Source of the DNA: Meghimatium bilineatum
Taxonomy: Eukaryota > Mollusca > Gastropoda > Stylommatophora > Philomycidae
Direction of reading: 5' to 3'
DNA: 64,000 nucleotides
NCBI GenBank assembly: GCA_034231615.1
Contig: CM067309.1
Coordinates: forward strand, 41,970,181 to 42,034,180
A model generated the notes under the pieces. That model had not been told where the DNA came from. It searched no databases and saw only the letters and a program-made list of their open reading frames with translations. Shown here piece by piece: positions 12,086 through 24,407 of this stretch. Both the position numbers and the translations under genes were made by a program. Position 1 is the stretch's first letter; each line of letters starts with the position of its first letter.

Positions 12086-12475
12086 CGTTTGCGTTATTAT
12101 GGTTCTTCTAATATTTTCTATATTTTTCATTTTTCAATAATTAAATAATCATCCATGCTTGTATATTGCTATCCATCATTTGATATCAGTTCTGACCATC
12201 TAATGTGAAATATAAGTTGACGACATCTATAGAGTAATATTGTTAGTTTTTATGTGATTCTCGGAATTTTTGACAAAAACTATTACCAAATCTCGTATAA
12301 TATGGACGGTATTCATGACAGATATTAATTAGTTTAAATAATTGATGTCAATTCTGGCTGGAAAGCGTGGGCTGCGGTATTTACGATGATAACAATCGGT
12401 TTTAAGAGCAAACATTAAACATTGCTGGCTGTTTCTTTACAATATATACCCTATTGTCTAGGTTTACTTCTGAGG
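12086..12475. other. AT-rich sequence without recognised feature
   Basis: A short family D remnant (ttctcaaactcctacaaatg) follows at 12479. Confidence 0.4.
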
Positions 12476-12550
12476 TCGTTCTCAAACTCCTACAAATGAG
12501 CAGGATATAGTCCTCAGAACGAAATATGTTTATATTCTCTCTGTAATATC

Positions 12551-12960
12551 TAAGTCTTTCGTCCTGAAGCATACACGTTCAACATGGCTCCTAAGTCTTT
12601 CGTCCTGAAGCATACACGTTCAACATGGCTCCTAAGTCTTTCGTCCTGAAGCATACACGTTCAACATGGCTCCTAAGTCTTTCGTCCTGAAGCATACACG
12701 TTCAACATGGCTCCTAAGTCTTTCGTCCTGAAGCATACACGTTCAACATGGCTCCTAAGTCTTTCGTCCTGAAGCATACACGTTCAACATGGCTCCTAAG
12801 TCTTTCGTCCTGAAGCATACACGTTCAACATGGCTCCTAAGTCTTTCGTCCTGAAGCATACACGTTCAACATGGCTCCTAAGTCTTTCGTCCTGAAGCAT
12901 ACACGTTCAACATGGCTCCTAAGTCTTTCGTCCTGAAGCATACACGTTCAACATGGCTCC
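12551..12960. repeat. 41-bp minisatellite, exactly 10 near-identical copies
   Basis: The unit starts taagtctttcgtcctgaagc; the first copy is at 12551 and the tenth at 12920. The near-identity suggests recent expansion. Diverged copies of the surrounding longer unit follow to about 13075. Confidence 0.95.
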
Positions 12961-13184
12961 TAGGACACTGTGATCCTATAGGATGGGACAAGCAACTCCG
13001 TCGTTCTGAATCATAAACCTTCAGCATGTCTTCTTGGACACTGTAATACTGCAGGACAGGACAACCAACTTCATTGAAAAAAAAACTCATGTCACTGAAA
13101 TATTTGGCAAGTGACAGTCGCTATTCGTTGCTCCCCCTATCCGAACTGGTCAATACACGAATCAAATGAAAGTCTTGACTTGAG

Positions 13185-13325
13185 TCTTGATTAGAAAACT
13201 GGCCTCACAGCACGTGGGGCATTTCCATAAGTGATGATCCGCCCTCTGTTCCAGCAGCCATTGGACTCGATGGTGTTTCGAGTCTAATTCTGCCGAAACA
13301 GACGTCGACATTGACAAGAAAGTGG
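13185..13325 (+). repeat. Dispersed repeat family D, middle part
   Basis: tcttgattagaaaactggcc through gccgaaacagacgtcgac matches the copies at 9390 and 36250, then breaks off into the RNase H LINE relic. Confidence 0.65.
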
Positions 13326-13329
13326 GGCG

Positions 13330-14335
13330 AGTCAACTTGTGGATTAGATGGGTCTGCTTTCATATCCGCCTTTAAAGCACAGGTTATGGTGTCTATATAG
13401 AATATCCAGATAAAACATCTGATGAGTTGTTTGATGCCTGTGGGGAGATATGTTCTAACTATGAAGCTGAAATAACAGCACTAGAAGTTGTCTTGTACCA
13501 CCTAAGGACTATATGTGATGCCCTTCCATTAAAAGACCAAAACATTGTGGAATTTACCGACCCGTTTAGGTTTAGAGTGTGATGGAAATTGTAAACCTGA
13601 TCTAGTTGAAACATATCCCCATGCCACACAGCTACTTACATCTACTCAAGTCAGCATTGTTATGCACTGAATGTATGGCTGCTCAAACACATTTGGCAAT
13701 GCCAAGGCAGACAGACTAGCAAAGATGGGAACTCAACAAGAATAGCCATATACACAAATAATCCTGCACACAGTTAAAATGATGTTGAAATCTGTGAACA
13801 AAGAAAATTTAATGAACAGATGAGCAATGGGAAGCGCTGGGAAGGAAAGCTATAAATATATGACCAGCCCAAATCCTAAAGACAACATCAGCCTCCTGGG
13901 AAGGAAAGACCAGAGTATCATCTTCAGACTGTGCACACAACATGTACAGCTTAACAATCACCTGAACAGAAACCAACCACAAGACACTCCAGAGTGCCAG
14001 CTGTGCACACATCCCTATGAAACTGTTGACCACAGCCTGTTTGAATGTCTATTGTCTTTCCCCAAGTAGTTTGTTACCCACTCTTTTCGTTAAGCGTAGG
14101 GGTGATTGGAGCTCGAGATTGCGTTCTAGAGCCAGATATGTAGTCTGGGCTGTGGTATGACCGTGTTTGTTCAGGTTGCCCCTGACGTTTTCTATCCATC
14201 TTTTCCGTGGTCTTCCTCTTGCTTTGAACCCTGATCTCATGTGGTTATATGCCTGTACGGGCAACTTGTGATGCATTCTGATAATGTGCCGAAACCACTT
14301 AATGTGGTCACTATTGTGAATGTCCAGTGCTGGAA
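13330..14335 (+). mobile_element. Decayed RNase H-bearing LINE 3' part, interrupted by another LINE
   Basis: In shifting frames the plus strand reads EICSNYEAEITALEVVLYHL, an RNase H motif with its glutamate, then FRLCTQHVQLNNHLNR and CQLCTHPYETVDHSLFEC, a CCHC knuckle (C-x2-C-x8-H-x4-C) found at the end of jockey/CR1-like polyproteins. After tgaatgtc at 14049 a 267-bp minus-strand LINE piece intervenes, and the homology (cagtgctgg) resumes for only about ten bases at 14325. Confidence 0.7.
14050..14316 (-). mobile_element. Short LINE 3' fragment nested in the RNase H LINE relic
   Basis: The minus-strand frame reads HIKWFRHIIRMHHKLPVQ and ARGRPRKRWIENVRGNLNKH, a LINE C-terminus. It is flanked by an 8-bp repeat, tgaatgtc, at 14042-14049 and 14317-14324. 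Confidence 0.65.
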
Positions 14336-14348
14336 AAATCACGATCTA

Positions 14349-14815
14349 TATCTATAGATAGAACATGGGTATTTCCGTTGGCAATATACGGTTGTTGTGA
14401 GGCACGGGCATTAAATAAACCAGTAGCAAGGCGAATCGCAGCATTCCAAATTAGTCTAAGCTACAGAAGAATTTTACGTTTACCATAGACAGCTAAAAAG
14501 GCAAATCAAGAAGTGTTACGATCAATAACCGTCGAAGAGGATTGACTCCTTAACAACATCTTAACATGATATCTGAGGTTTTTTTGGGGGGTTATATAAA
14601 AAGACATAACAGCATGGAAAGAGTAAAAACCTGAAGGAGGTTAACGACAACATGGTAACAGGGCACCCAAGACGACGGTAGTTCAGTGATACAGATTATT
14701 TGAAAATGTCTCTAGCTGCTGCAAGTCAACTCCCATGAATCGCACAAAGTGGTCAGGGAAGACCACACATAAGGAAGACCACGTTCTGGAAAGAATATGT
14801 CACATGATGATGGCA
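14349..14815 (+). mobile_element. LINE 3' end (WKEYVT subfamily), decayed
   Basis: The frame reads TWVFPLAIYGCCEARALNKP and FQISLSYRRILRLP, and ends TTFWKEYVT followed by gatgatgg. The same end, TFWKEYVT, closes the minus-strand copy at 52464-53050. Confidence 0.65.
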
Positions 14816-14999
14816 TCGATATATAACGATAAGATTAATATGGAAGATATATATCGATAATATATATATATAAATATATTGATATATAGATATATAAATC
14901 GATAAGAATATATCATGATAATAATATCTTTAAGATAAAAAGATTGATAAATATCGAGGTTAAATAAAGGTGCCATTCGTGTACGGGCACTGTAGGTAT

Positions 15000-15355
15000 C
15001 AAGCGTGTATGGGCACAGATAGTACCATGGGCGTACGGGCACGGAAGGTACCATGCGTGTACAGGCATTAACGATACCATGCTTGTAGGGTGCGGAAGGT
15101 GACATGCGTGTACATTCATTAAAGGCACCATGCGTGTACGGACACTGAAGGTACCATGCGTGTACGGACACTGAAGGTACCGCGTGTACGGGTACTGAAG
15201 GTACCATGCGTGTACGGACACTGAAGGTGACATGCGTGTACGGGTACTGAAGGTACCGCGTGTACGGACACTGAAGGAGACATGCGTGTACGGACACTGA
15301 AGGTGACATACGTGTACGGACACTGAAGGTGACATGCGTGTACGGGTACTGAAAT
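15000..15355. repeat. 26-bp (sometimes 22-bp) minisatellite, about 14 copies
   Basis: The unit contains atgcgtgtacggacactgaa; some copies lack four bases. It is preceded by AT-rich microsatellite-like DNA at 14815-14935. Confidence 0.9.
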
Positions 15356-15483
15356 CAACATTGTCTTAAATCTATGAATCAGACACAAAAAGAGATGATT
15401 GATAATCGCTGACTTAAACAGAGTAGCCTCATTATGTCAAAATGGTTGGCTAATAAACATAATAGTTATGTAAGAATTAGCAA

Positions 15484-15592
15484 GGACTCTGCAGCAGGTG
15501 GTAGGTACTTGTGATGGCGTGCTGTGTACATTCATGAGTAGGGACTCTGCAACAGGTGGTAGGTACTAGTGATGTCGTGCTGTGTACATTCA
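15484..15592. repeat. 58-bp tandem duplication
   Basis: ggactctgcagcaggtggta at 15484 recurs at 15542. Confidence 0.85.
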
Positions 15593-16840
15593 TATGATTT
15601 GATAAGTAGCAGAACATATGAAATTTCATTCGAAACACGCAGACTCCCAAAGCGATGCGTGAGTGATATGACAAGTAAGGGGGACTATATCATGTATCAA
15701 GACCTCCAATTTACTTGTTCTAGCTGGATGTATCGTCATGGCAACGCGCCATATTCCTAACGTGTTGTTAATGTTTTTTTTCCGGGATTTGAAGTGCTCA
15801 TGAACAATATTCTGGTCTCGGTGTATGAAATTCCCTTGTGGGATATTTTGTTCGACCTTGCCAAAACTATTTGGGTGAGTTGTGTAGTATGCTATATTAG
15901 CGTGAACTAGTCGGTCAGAAGTGAGAACAGGTGAACATGCGGTGCTGTCAATGTCATGTCAGTGTCAAGAGATGATTCAGGATAAAGATTAACAATAATA
16001 CGGGAAACATTAATTCCCAAACAATTTACTGGCCAACCTATTGCCATTTTGGAAATTGGGTACTGTGTGCTCTGATTACCGCAAATCATCCTCGTCTTGT
16101 TTCCTAGTCGAAGTGACAGGAATATGTTCACATGGCCAGTAAATGTCATTATTCCCAACCCTAACCCTTGAGGAAAACTTGGTGGTTTTACATTAGCTGA
16201 TCTAGCTTGGTGGTTTTACATTAGCTGATCTAGATATCAGGCAGCGGTTATAAGAGAACATAGTACATAGAATCGTAGTCGTAGTCGTAGTCTCATGATG
16301 GTATAGCACTGTGTACGGCATTTCAAGACATTCAATAGTCCTAGGGGAACATGCGGGAGAGGTCTTAGGGCATGCTACGTAGACGAAAGAGTAGGAGTAG
16401 ATATACGTTGCGAATGAGAGGTTATAGAACGTTGGTATTACAACAGTGATAACCCCTTCCAGGTCAATTCCTTGAAGTGGACGCGGAACGGAGTCCAGCC
16501 GTAGGAGGCTTGACACTGGTCCGTCCATCCTCTATATTGAGGAGCACCATAATCCCGCTCAAGTAAGCACATGTACTAAAGTCGGAGATACCAGGCCGAG
16601 ATGCGCACAAAATGCCATGGTATCAGACAAGCCACGCATTAAAGAAAGTCAGCACACCAAAATTTAACTTGCTGAGTAAACATGCTCAACTGAGAATGAG
16701 AAGCAGAAGTCAACATTTGTCCAGAGTTTGATTCTAGAGAAAAGACTAGATTTCATTTTTTTTCTTTCGGAAGGTAATATTGAAAACAATGCCACCCTAT
16801 ACAAATGGTGATACCAACTGGATGTACTCCACATAATCCC
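15593..16840. other. Intergenic sequence without recognised feature
   Basis: Mixed composition. Only a 29-bp duplication (cttggtggttttacattagc...) near 16178-16232 stands out; the 108-codon minus ORF at 16202-16528 shows no domain. Confidence 0.4.
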
Positions 16841-16844
16841 ATTG

Positions 16845-17190
16845 TACCCGGTGACGACCGCTCCATATATTCCCATTCTAACCTGTGTCGACCGCTCCAT
16901 ATACTCCAATTAATGCTCGGTGACCACCGTCCATATACTCTCATTTTACCCGGTGACGACCATATACTCCCATTGTGCTCGGTGACCACCGTCCATATAC
17001 TCTCATTTTACCCGGTGACGACCATATACTCCCATTGTGCTCGGTGACCACCGTCCATATACTCTCATTTTACCCGGTGACGACCATATACTCCCATTGT
17101 GCTCGGTGACCACCGTCCATATACTCTCATTTTACCCGGTGACGAACATATACTCCCATTTTACCCGGTGACGACCATATACTCCGATTG
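16845..17190. repeat. 62-bp minisatellite, about 4-5 copies
   Basis: tgaccaccgtccatatactc at 16921, 16983, 17045 and 17107, with diverged half-units before. Confidence 0.9.
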
Positions 17191-17248
17191 AAAAACTTTT
17201 CTCTTAATTCTCATTATAATGTACATAGGCATCCATGAAAGAACTGGT

Positions 17249-18352
17249 GATCACCTTCCCAATGTACTCCTAATGTTTGATCACCTTCCCAATGTACTCC
17301 TAATGTTTGATCACCTTCCCAATGTACTCCTAATGTTTTATCACCTTCCCAATGTACTCCTAATGTTTGATCACCTTCCCAATGTACTCCTAATGAGTGA
17401 TCACCTTCCCAATGTACTCCTAATGTTTGATCACCTTCCCAATGTACTCCTAATGTTTGATCACCTTCCCAATGTACACCTAATGTTTGATCACCTTCCC
17501 AATGTACTCCTAATGTTTGATCACCTTCCAATGTACTCCTAATGTTTGATCACCTTCCCAATGTACTCCTAATGTTTGATCACCTTCCCAATGTACTCCT
17601 AATGTTTGATCACCTTCCCAATGTACTCCTAATGTTTGATCACCTTCCCAATGTACTCCTAATGTTTGATCACCTTCCCAATGTACTCCTAATGTTTGAT
17701 CACCTTCCCAATGTACTCCTAATGTTTGATCACCTTCCCAATGTACTCCTAATGTTTGATCACCTTCCCAATGTACTCCTAATGTTTGATCACCTTCCCA
17801 ATGTACTCCTAATGTTTGATCACCTTCCCAATGTACTCCTAATGTTTGATCACCTTCCCAATGTACTCCTAATGTTTGATCACCTTCCCAATGTACTCCT
17901 AATGTTTGATCACCTTCCCAATGTACTCATAATGTTTGATCACCTTCCCAATGTACTCCTAATGTTTGATCACCTTCCCAATGTACTCCTAATGTTTGAT
18001 CACCTTCCCAATGTACTCCTAATGTTTGATCACCTTCCCAATGTACTCCTAATGTTTGATCACCTTCCCAATGTACTCCTAATGTTTGATCACCTTCCCA
18101 ATGTACTCCTAATGTTTGATCACCTTCCCAATGTACTCCTAATGTTTGATCACCTTCCCAATGTACTCCTAATGTTTGATCACCTTCCCAATGTACTCCT
18201 AATATTTGATCACCTTCCCAATGTACTCCTAATGTTTGATCACCTTCCCAATGTACTCCTAATGTTTGATCACCTTCCCAATGTACTCCTAATGTTTGAT
18301 CACCTTCCCAATGTACTCCTAATGTTTGATCACCTTCCCAATGTACTCCTAT
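17249..18352. repeat. 30-bp minisatellite, about 37 copies
   Basis: The unit starts gatcaccttcccaatgtact and is almost uniform. One copy near 17528 is 29 bp. Being a multiple of 3, it gives a 279-codon ORF that is not a gene. Confidence 0.97.
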
Positions 18353-18444
18353 GTTTCATTAGTTGGCTCATTCGGTTCTGATGTAGAGTTATGTCAACTG
18401 ATGCCAATGCTAGTCTACTTTATTACTAGTATCTAAGTTCTGTG

Positions 18445-18600
18445 GCAGCGTGGTGCTGTGCACCTCTGCGACGCCCAAGGTATCGGGTTTGAATTCCGTC
18501 GCAGGCAGTTATGTAACTGGACCGTTCAGAAAGCAATGACAAACTACTTTACGTATTTATATTGGCTAGAAAATTCCTACATCTAAAAAATGCTAGAATG
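18445..18600 (+). repeat. tRNA-derived SINE-like element, copy 1
   Basis: A tRNA-like head with a B-box-like ggtttgaattcc is followed by gtcgcaggcagttatgtaac and ggaccgttcagaaagcaatg. The same order occurs at 54468-54620 and 61890-62060. Confidence 0.6.
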
Positions 18601-18695
18601 ATTGACATTTCCTGAATTGGATATGCTACCAATTTGTAGTTAAGTCGCATTAGTTTGATTAGTGGGAACATTGAATATAATACAACTTACGTATT

Positions 18696-19050
18696 GTCAA
18701 GATTATAATGCAGGCAACGTTTGAGAGTTTACTGTCAAGATTATACTGCAGGCAACATTTGAGAGTTTACTGTCAAGATTATACTGCAGGCAACATTTGA
18801 GAGTTAACTGTCAAGATTATACTGCAGGCAACGTTTGAGAGTTTACTGTAAAGATTTTAGTGCAGGCAACGTTTGAGAGTTTACTGTAAAGATTTTAGTG
18901 CAGGCAACGTTTGAGAGTTAACTGTCAAGATTATACTGCAGGCAACGTTTGAGACTTAACTGTCAAGATTTTAGTGCAAGCAACATTTGAGAGTTTACTG
19001 TCAAGATTGTAGTGCAGGCAAAATTTGCGAGTTAACTGTCAAGCTTATAC
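18696..19050. repeat. 38-bp minisatellite, about 9 copies
   Basis: The unit starts gtcaagattatactgcaggc. Confidence 0.92.
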
Positions 19051-19059
19051 TGCAGACAT

Positions 19060-19222
19060 GTCCTAGCAGTGACATGTGCTAATGTATCACTCTTGTCCTA
19101 GCAGTGACATGTGGTAATGTATCACTCTTGTCCTAGCAGTGACATGTTGTAATGTATCACTCTTGTCCTAGCAGTGACATGTGCTAATGTATCACTCTTG
19201 TCCTAGCAGTGGCATGTGCTAA
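19060..19222. repeat. 35-bp minisatellite, 4.7 copies
   Basis: The unit starts gtcctagcagtgacatgtgc; it directly abuts the unrelated 38-bp array. Confidence 0.92.
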
Positions 19223-19447
19223 TGCACAGGTTTGAGACCAGATTCAACTCTTATCTGGTCTCATGAGCTTCACCGAGTTACTATTGAAACTTGTTTTTGT
19301 ATTGCCAGAACGGATGTTACAATCGATAACATATACACTCCAAAAACACAACAATGTGTGAAGAAAATCGTGTGTGGTTATTTATATATATATGTGTGTG
19401 TATGCATGTATGTATTACACACATAATCAAGTACACTTTAAGTAAAA

Positions 19448-19965
19448 AAAAAAGAACTACATCCATCCTTTGTCTCTTGCTTTAGTGCTGCACTCTGCTA
19501 GACTGTGACCTGTTCATCTCGCAATGTTTATATTCAATCTGTTATCTCCGCCTATCTCTTGCTCGCCTCCCCAACGATTCTACCCATACGTAAGGTCTTC
19601 AACACGGTATTATTTCTTTTAATATATGTAAAATACTTAATTTTCTTTTTTTTTTAAAGAATTAATTCTGTATTTTCCATACGAGGTGTTGTTAGAACCT
19701 CTTTCTCAGTTTTCCCCTGTTTCCATGACGTTTTTCCCTATTCTTCTATATAACCACATCGGAAAATCGAACTCTTTCTTCTAGTCTTTTGTTTATTATC
19801 CATATATCTGAGCCACACATTAAAACGTAATACATGTAACAGTTTATAATTATCATTTTTAGCTTATTTGTAAAGTGTTTGTAAAGTGTTTGTAAAGTGT
19901 TTGTAAAGTGTTTGGATGTCAATATTTTCGTAATATCATTGAAAGTACATTTTACAAGTAAATTC
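19448..19965 (-). mobile_element. LINE 3' end, subfamily A, copy 3
   Basis: It shares tgcactctgctagactgtgacc and following blocks with the copy at 424-1020. A minus-strand frame reads LTSKHFTN and NKLKMIIINC, in the position of TSKQITHKLKM of copy 1. Inside, an 11-bp unit (ttgtaaagtgt) is repeated four times at 19868-19912. Confidence 0.65.
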
Positions 19966-20245
19966 AAGTAGGAAACATGAGGATAAATGAAAAAGCTAGT
20001 GTAAAGCTGTCGTTGAACGAGGTCCGTTATAGCGGTACGGAATCATCGCCTTGTAACTCAAGTATATATGTTGTCCGTACTTAACCAACTTGACGTGTAC
20101 GAACACGGATGTTTTATGTTTGTGTTCCTGAGATTGATTCAATACTTGTATAGAGTGTTAGTTGTTGTTGTATTATACTCCTTATCTCGATTGGCCTGCT
20201 CTCAGTGACTATGTATCTGTAAGTAACATTTTTTAACTCAGTGTC
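19966..20245. repeat. Second, divergent copy of the inverted-repeat element
   Basis: It shares attcaagtaggaaacatgag, cacggatgttttatgtttg, gttgttgttgtattatactc and ctgctctcagtgac with 50585-50870. Confidence 0.5.
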
Positions 20246-20340
20246 TTTGTCTTTATTTGTTGAAAACTTTTTATTTATTTTATTTTATGAATTTCCTACA
20301 ATCATGAAACCTATGTGTTTATTTTTTTCTTTCCAGCGAA

Positions 20341-20450
20341 AAATATCGATACCCTTCTATAAATATCGATACCCTTCTATAAATATCGATACCCTTCTAT
20401 AAATATCGATACACTTCTATAAATATCGATACACTTCTATAAATATTATT
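20341..20450. repeat. 20-bp tandem repeat, 5.5 copies
   Basis: Unit aaatatcgatacccttctat. Confidence 0.93.
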
Positions 20451-20497
20451 TCTAATAATTTTGTACTTGTTACTTGTGTGGAGTCACATCTGCCACA

Positions 20498-20767
20498 TTA
20501 TTCCAGTACATCTAGCATACACACAGTCTTAGCTTGTTTAAGTCTGTTATTTCTGCGAGCGCCATATATTTGAAGCTTCGTTAAATGACCTGCTTCTGGA
20601 GCTACTCCAGTTGATACATCTTTGCTTACATCACCATCATCTGATATCATGCTCCATAGAAAGGGAACAGCTGACATGATATATTTAATGTCATGGCTGA
20701 CTGAGTGAGCCTTCACGGAATACTGTAACTGATACCCTTCACTGATGACAAGAGGAACCCACGTCAA
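20498..20767 (-). other. Unrecognised 89-codon ORF in low-repeat sequence
   Basis: The frame opens MTWVPLVISEGYQLQYSVKA and includes SHDIKYIMSAVPFLWSMISD and LTKLQIYGARRNNRLKQA. The composition looks protein-like and the sequence is not repetitive, unlike most ORFs here. I do not recognise a domain and see no clear splice sites that decide it. It could be an exon of an unknown gene, part of a transposon, or chance. Confidence 0.25.
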
Positions 20768-20956
20768 AAATAACTGTTGTCCTTAATTACGGATCGATAT
20801 TCTAATCAATACAGAGCACCTGCTTGGAACATCTGCCACATAATATTACATTACATCATCACAATATACATCCGTTTTATAATGTTACACTTTAGTGAAT
20901 GTTCTTAGTTAACTCTGAATACGACTATGAAATGAGAGAGTTAATGTCTCGTTCAA

Positions 20957-21226
20957 ATATTGTAACACAGTACCGCACGTTATGACACAATATTGTAACA
21001 CAATACCGCACGTTATGACACAATATTGTAACACAATACCGCACGTTATGACACAATATTGTAACACAATACCGCACGTTATGACACAATATTGTAACAC
21101 AGTACCGAACGTTATGACAAAATATTGTAACACAATACCGCACGTTATGACACAATATTGTAACACAGTACCGAACGTTATGACAAAATATTGTAACACA
21201 ATACCGCATGTTATGACACAATATTC
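20957..21226. repeat. 33-bp minisatellite, about 8 copies
   Basis: The unit starts atattgtaacacaataccgc. ORFs on both strands are artefacts of the unit. Confidence 0.95.
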
Positions 21227-21407
21227 AAACCTGATATCAGTTGTTGGTTGTGTCAGACATCTAAAAGTATATAAGCTCTGTGTCCCAGTCAGTTGTATTT
21301 AGGGGTTTTTGGTCTTTCCAGTGAGGGCACACTATCTCCGCTCTTCCCTGATACCTCCCATTTCTATCATTATCTGAACATGTACCTTGTTCAGCATCAT
21401 ACCTATA

Positions 21408-21540
21408 TCATTCTTCATCATTTTGTAGTGTGTCCATGACAACAACCTCTTCATCATTGTGTAGTGTATCCATGACAACATCTTCATCATTGTGTAGTGT
21501 ATCCATGGCAACATCTTCATCATTTTTTAGTGTATCCATC
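21408..21540. repeat. 33-36-bp tandem repeat, about 4 copies
   Basis: Unit contains tcatcattgtgtagtgtatc. Confidence 0.85.
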
Positions 21541-22384
21541 CATCAGTGACTGCTGTAATTAATTTAGCTCGTCTTTGACATGATGCATGTGCCAACATAC
21601 ACATTCACGCAGATACTCTTATGTTATTCATATTTCACATTGCTCTTAATTCACAGTATGAATCTAGATTTGCTTGGCCACATCCGACAAAAGATCAAGG
21701 CTTATCGACGTGTTATACTCTTTATCCGATCCGTGCATTTTCATTGGCTGACGTCTCATAATATAAACAAAATGGCTGTGCTTCCACCGGATATACGTCA
21801 CGTCGTTTTTATCTTTATCGTTAATTCTTGAAGCGCCGGCTGATTCTCTCCTGTAGCTCAACAACGGTCACATTCTATACGATGTTGCCCGGAGAATCGT
21901 TTTATTTACGTAAATTGCCTGACACATCTGTCTTCGGCGTTATTTACGTCACTCATCGTGTCTGATGCGACTAATCCAAATTTGAATTGGTCTTCATTTT
22001 TATGTGTCATCCAACAATTAAAATCATTATAGATCAATTCAACTTCGGTCAACTAGGAGATGGGGCAGTTTTAACATCCTACATACACCTTCTGAATAGG
22101 AGACTTCTGAAAAAGTTGATAACTGACATTTGGTGAATTCTCAAAGAGTTGAACACCACTGAGATTTGGTGGCTTCTCAAAGAGTTGAACACCACTGACA
22201 GTTGGGGACTTGTGCGTTTTAAATGAAGCTCTGGAGAAATATTACCACCAAACAAAGTGGTACAAGAACGATAATTCTTGAGGATTAAAGCAACTATAAT
22301 AAAACAAAGGTCCTAATCGTTTATAGAAAGCCGTGGTTACACAGGGAGTGGGGTGGGGAACGGAATTCTTAAGCGAACTACGAA
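21541..22384. other. Intergenic sequence with small duplications
   Basis: A roughly 37-bp block (ttctcaaagagttgaacacc) is doubled at about 22138-22205. No gene seen. Confidence 0.4.
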
Positions 22385-23655
22385 ATCATAAATATGACTT
22401 ATTAGCCATTTACGAACTCATAAATATGACTTATTAGCCATCTACGAACTCATAAACATGACTTATTAGCCATCTACAAACTTATAAATATGGCTTATTA
22501 GCCATCTACGAACTCATAAATATGGCTTATTGGCCATCTACGAACTCATAAATATGGCTTATTAGCCATCTACAAACTTATAAATATGGCTTATTAGCCA
22601 TCTACGAACTCATAAATATGGCTTATTAGCCATCTACGAACTCATAAATATGGCTTATTAGCCATCTACAAACTTATAAATATGACTTATTAGCCATTTA
22701 CGAACTCATAAATATGACTTATTAGCCATCTACGAACTCATAAATATGGCTTATTAGCCATCTACGAACTCATAAATATGGCTTATTGGCCATCTACGAA
22801 CTCATAAATATGGCTTATTAGCCATCTACAAACTTATAAATATGGCTTATTGGCCATCTACGAACTCATAAATATGACTTATTAGCCATCTACTAACTCA
22901 TAAATACGACTTATTAGCCGTCTACGAACTCATAAATATGGCTTATTGGCCATCTACGAACTCATAAATATGGCTTATTAGCCATCTACAAACTTATAAA
23001 TATGGCTTATTGGCCATCTATGAAACTTATAAATATGGCTTAATAACCATCTATGAAACTTATAAATATGCTTAATAACCATCTATGAAACTTATAAATA
23101 TGGCTTAATAACCATCTATGAAACTTATAAATATGGCTTAATAACCATCTATGAAACTTATAAATATGGCTTAATAACCATCTATGAAACTTATAAATAT
23201 GCTTAATAACCATCAATGAAACTTATAAATATGGCTTAATAACAATCTATGAAACTTATAAATATGGCGTAATAACAATCTATGAAACTTATAAATATGC
23301 TTAATAACCATCTATGAAACTTATAAATATGGCTTAATAACCATCTATGAAACTTATAAATATGCTTAATAACCATCTATGAAACTTATAAATATGGCTT
23401 AATAACAATCTATGAAACTTATAAATATGGCTTAATAACAATCTATGAAACTTATAAATATGGCGTAATAACCATCTATGAAACTTATAAATATGCTTAA
23501 TAACCATCTATGAAACTTATAAATATGGCTTAATAACCATCTATGAAACTTATAAATATGGCTTAATAACCATCTATGAAACTTATAAATATGGCTTAAT
23601 AACCATCTATGAAACTAATAAATATGGCTTAATAACCATCTATGAAACTTATAAT
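22385..23655 (+). repeat. Satellite of 32-33-bp units derived from a LINE 3' end
   Basis: About 39 units. The first half uses cttattagccatctacgaac with ctcataaatatgg; the second half uses the variant cttaataaccatctatgaaa. The unit matches the zinc-finger-coding end of LINE subfamily Z (ctcattagccatctacgaac at 9005), and the array is followed at 23690-23740 by that LINE's 3' tail. Confidence 0.85.
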
Positions 23656-23745
23656 CAATGGATTACCTGTAACAGATGTTCATAATATGAATGTAAAAAT
23701 GGTCATCATCATCACGTGCGATGGACGAACAATAGTCCTGCTCTA
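23656..23745 (+). mobile_element. 3' tail of LINE subfamily Z
   Basis: aaatggtcatcatcatcacg then tgcgatggacgaacaata matches the tail at 9073-9110, directly after the satellite built from the preceding LINE segment. Confidence 0.75.
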
Positions 23746-24198
23746 TGCCTGGACAAATCACCCGTCTCTACTCCATCTTAATGTCTTTGTGTGTTTGTCT
23801 TGCAATGAGATCATTTCCTAATTTATTTAGATTATTTTAATCTGTTCCTGTCTTGTTTCTTGTGCTGGTGACATCTTATAGTGTCTCGTCATGTGGGTCG
23901 TGGCATCTGGTCATGTGGTGTTGGCATGATTTACAATTATATAAAAGGTTTTCTTAAGTTTGCATATTCCATATTTATGCGAGGTAGCTTCAACAAGTTC
24001 CCTGAATTAGTGGATTATATAAAGAGAAGTAATATTAGAATGTTGTACACTAGATTTCCTTCAAAGTAGTTCACTTCGGTAACTGAAAACTTTTATTAGC
24101 AAGCACACAGCTGCTGAAGTGTATCCCATTATGTGACTCCACTCTCAGCTGTTTTGTCACATTGGAAATTAACAAATATACGCAATATGAAACATTTT
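23746..24198. other. Intergenic sequence without recognised feature
   Basis: No array or credible ORF. Confidence 0.4.
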
Positions 24199-24380
24199 AG
24201 AAATTGTTCTTACACACAAGGAGAAGTGAAGTCTAGGAATTGTTCTTACACACAAGGAGAAGTGAAGTCTAGAAATTGTTCTTACATACAAGGAGAAGTG
24301 AAGTCTAGAAATTGTTCTTACATACACGGAGAAATGAAGTTTTAAACCTGTTCTTAAATACTAGGAACAGTGAAGTCTAG
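24199..24380. repeat. 36-bp tandem repeat, about 4-5 copies
   Basis: The unit starts agaaattgttcttacacaca. Confidence 0.9.
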
Positions 24381-24407
24381 AACTTTGTTTTCAATCCAAC
24401 AAAATAG

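Noticed and set aside
16202-16528. 108-codon minus-strand ORF
   Set aside because: No domain, and its composition reads like chance translation; left unannotated as a gene.
17542-18381. 279-codon ORF of 10-residue repeats
   Set aside because: A 30-bp minisatellite with no start context, domain or coding-type substitution pattern.
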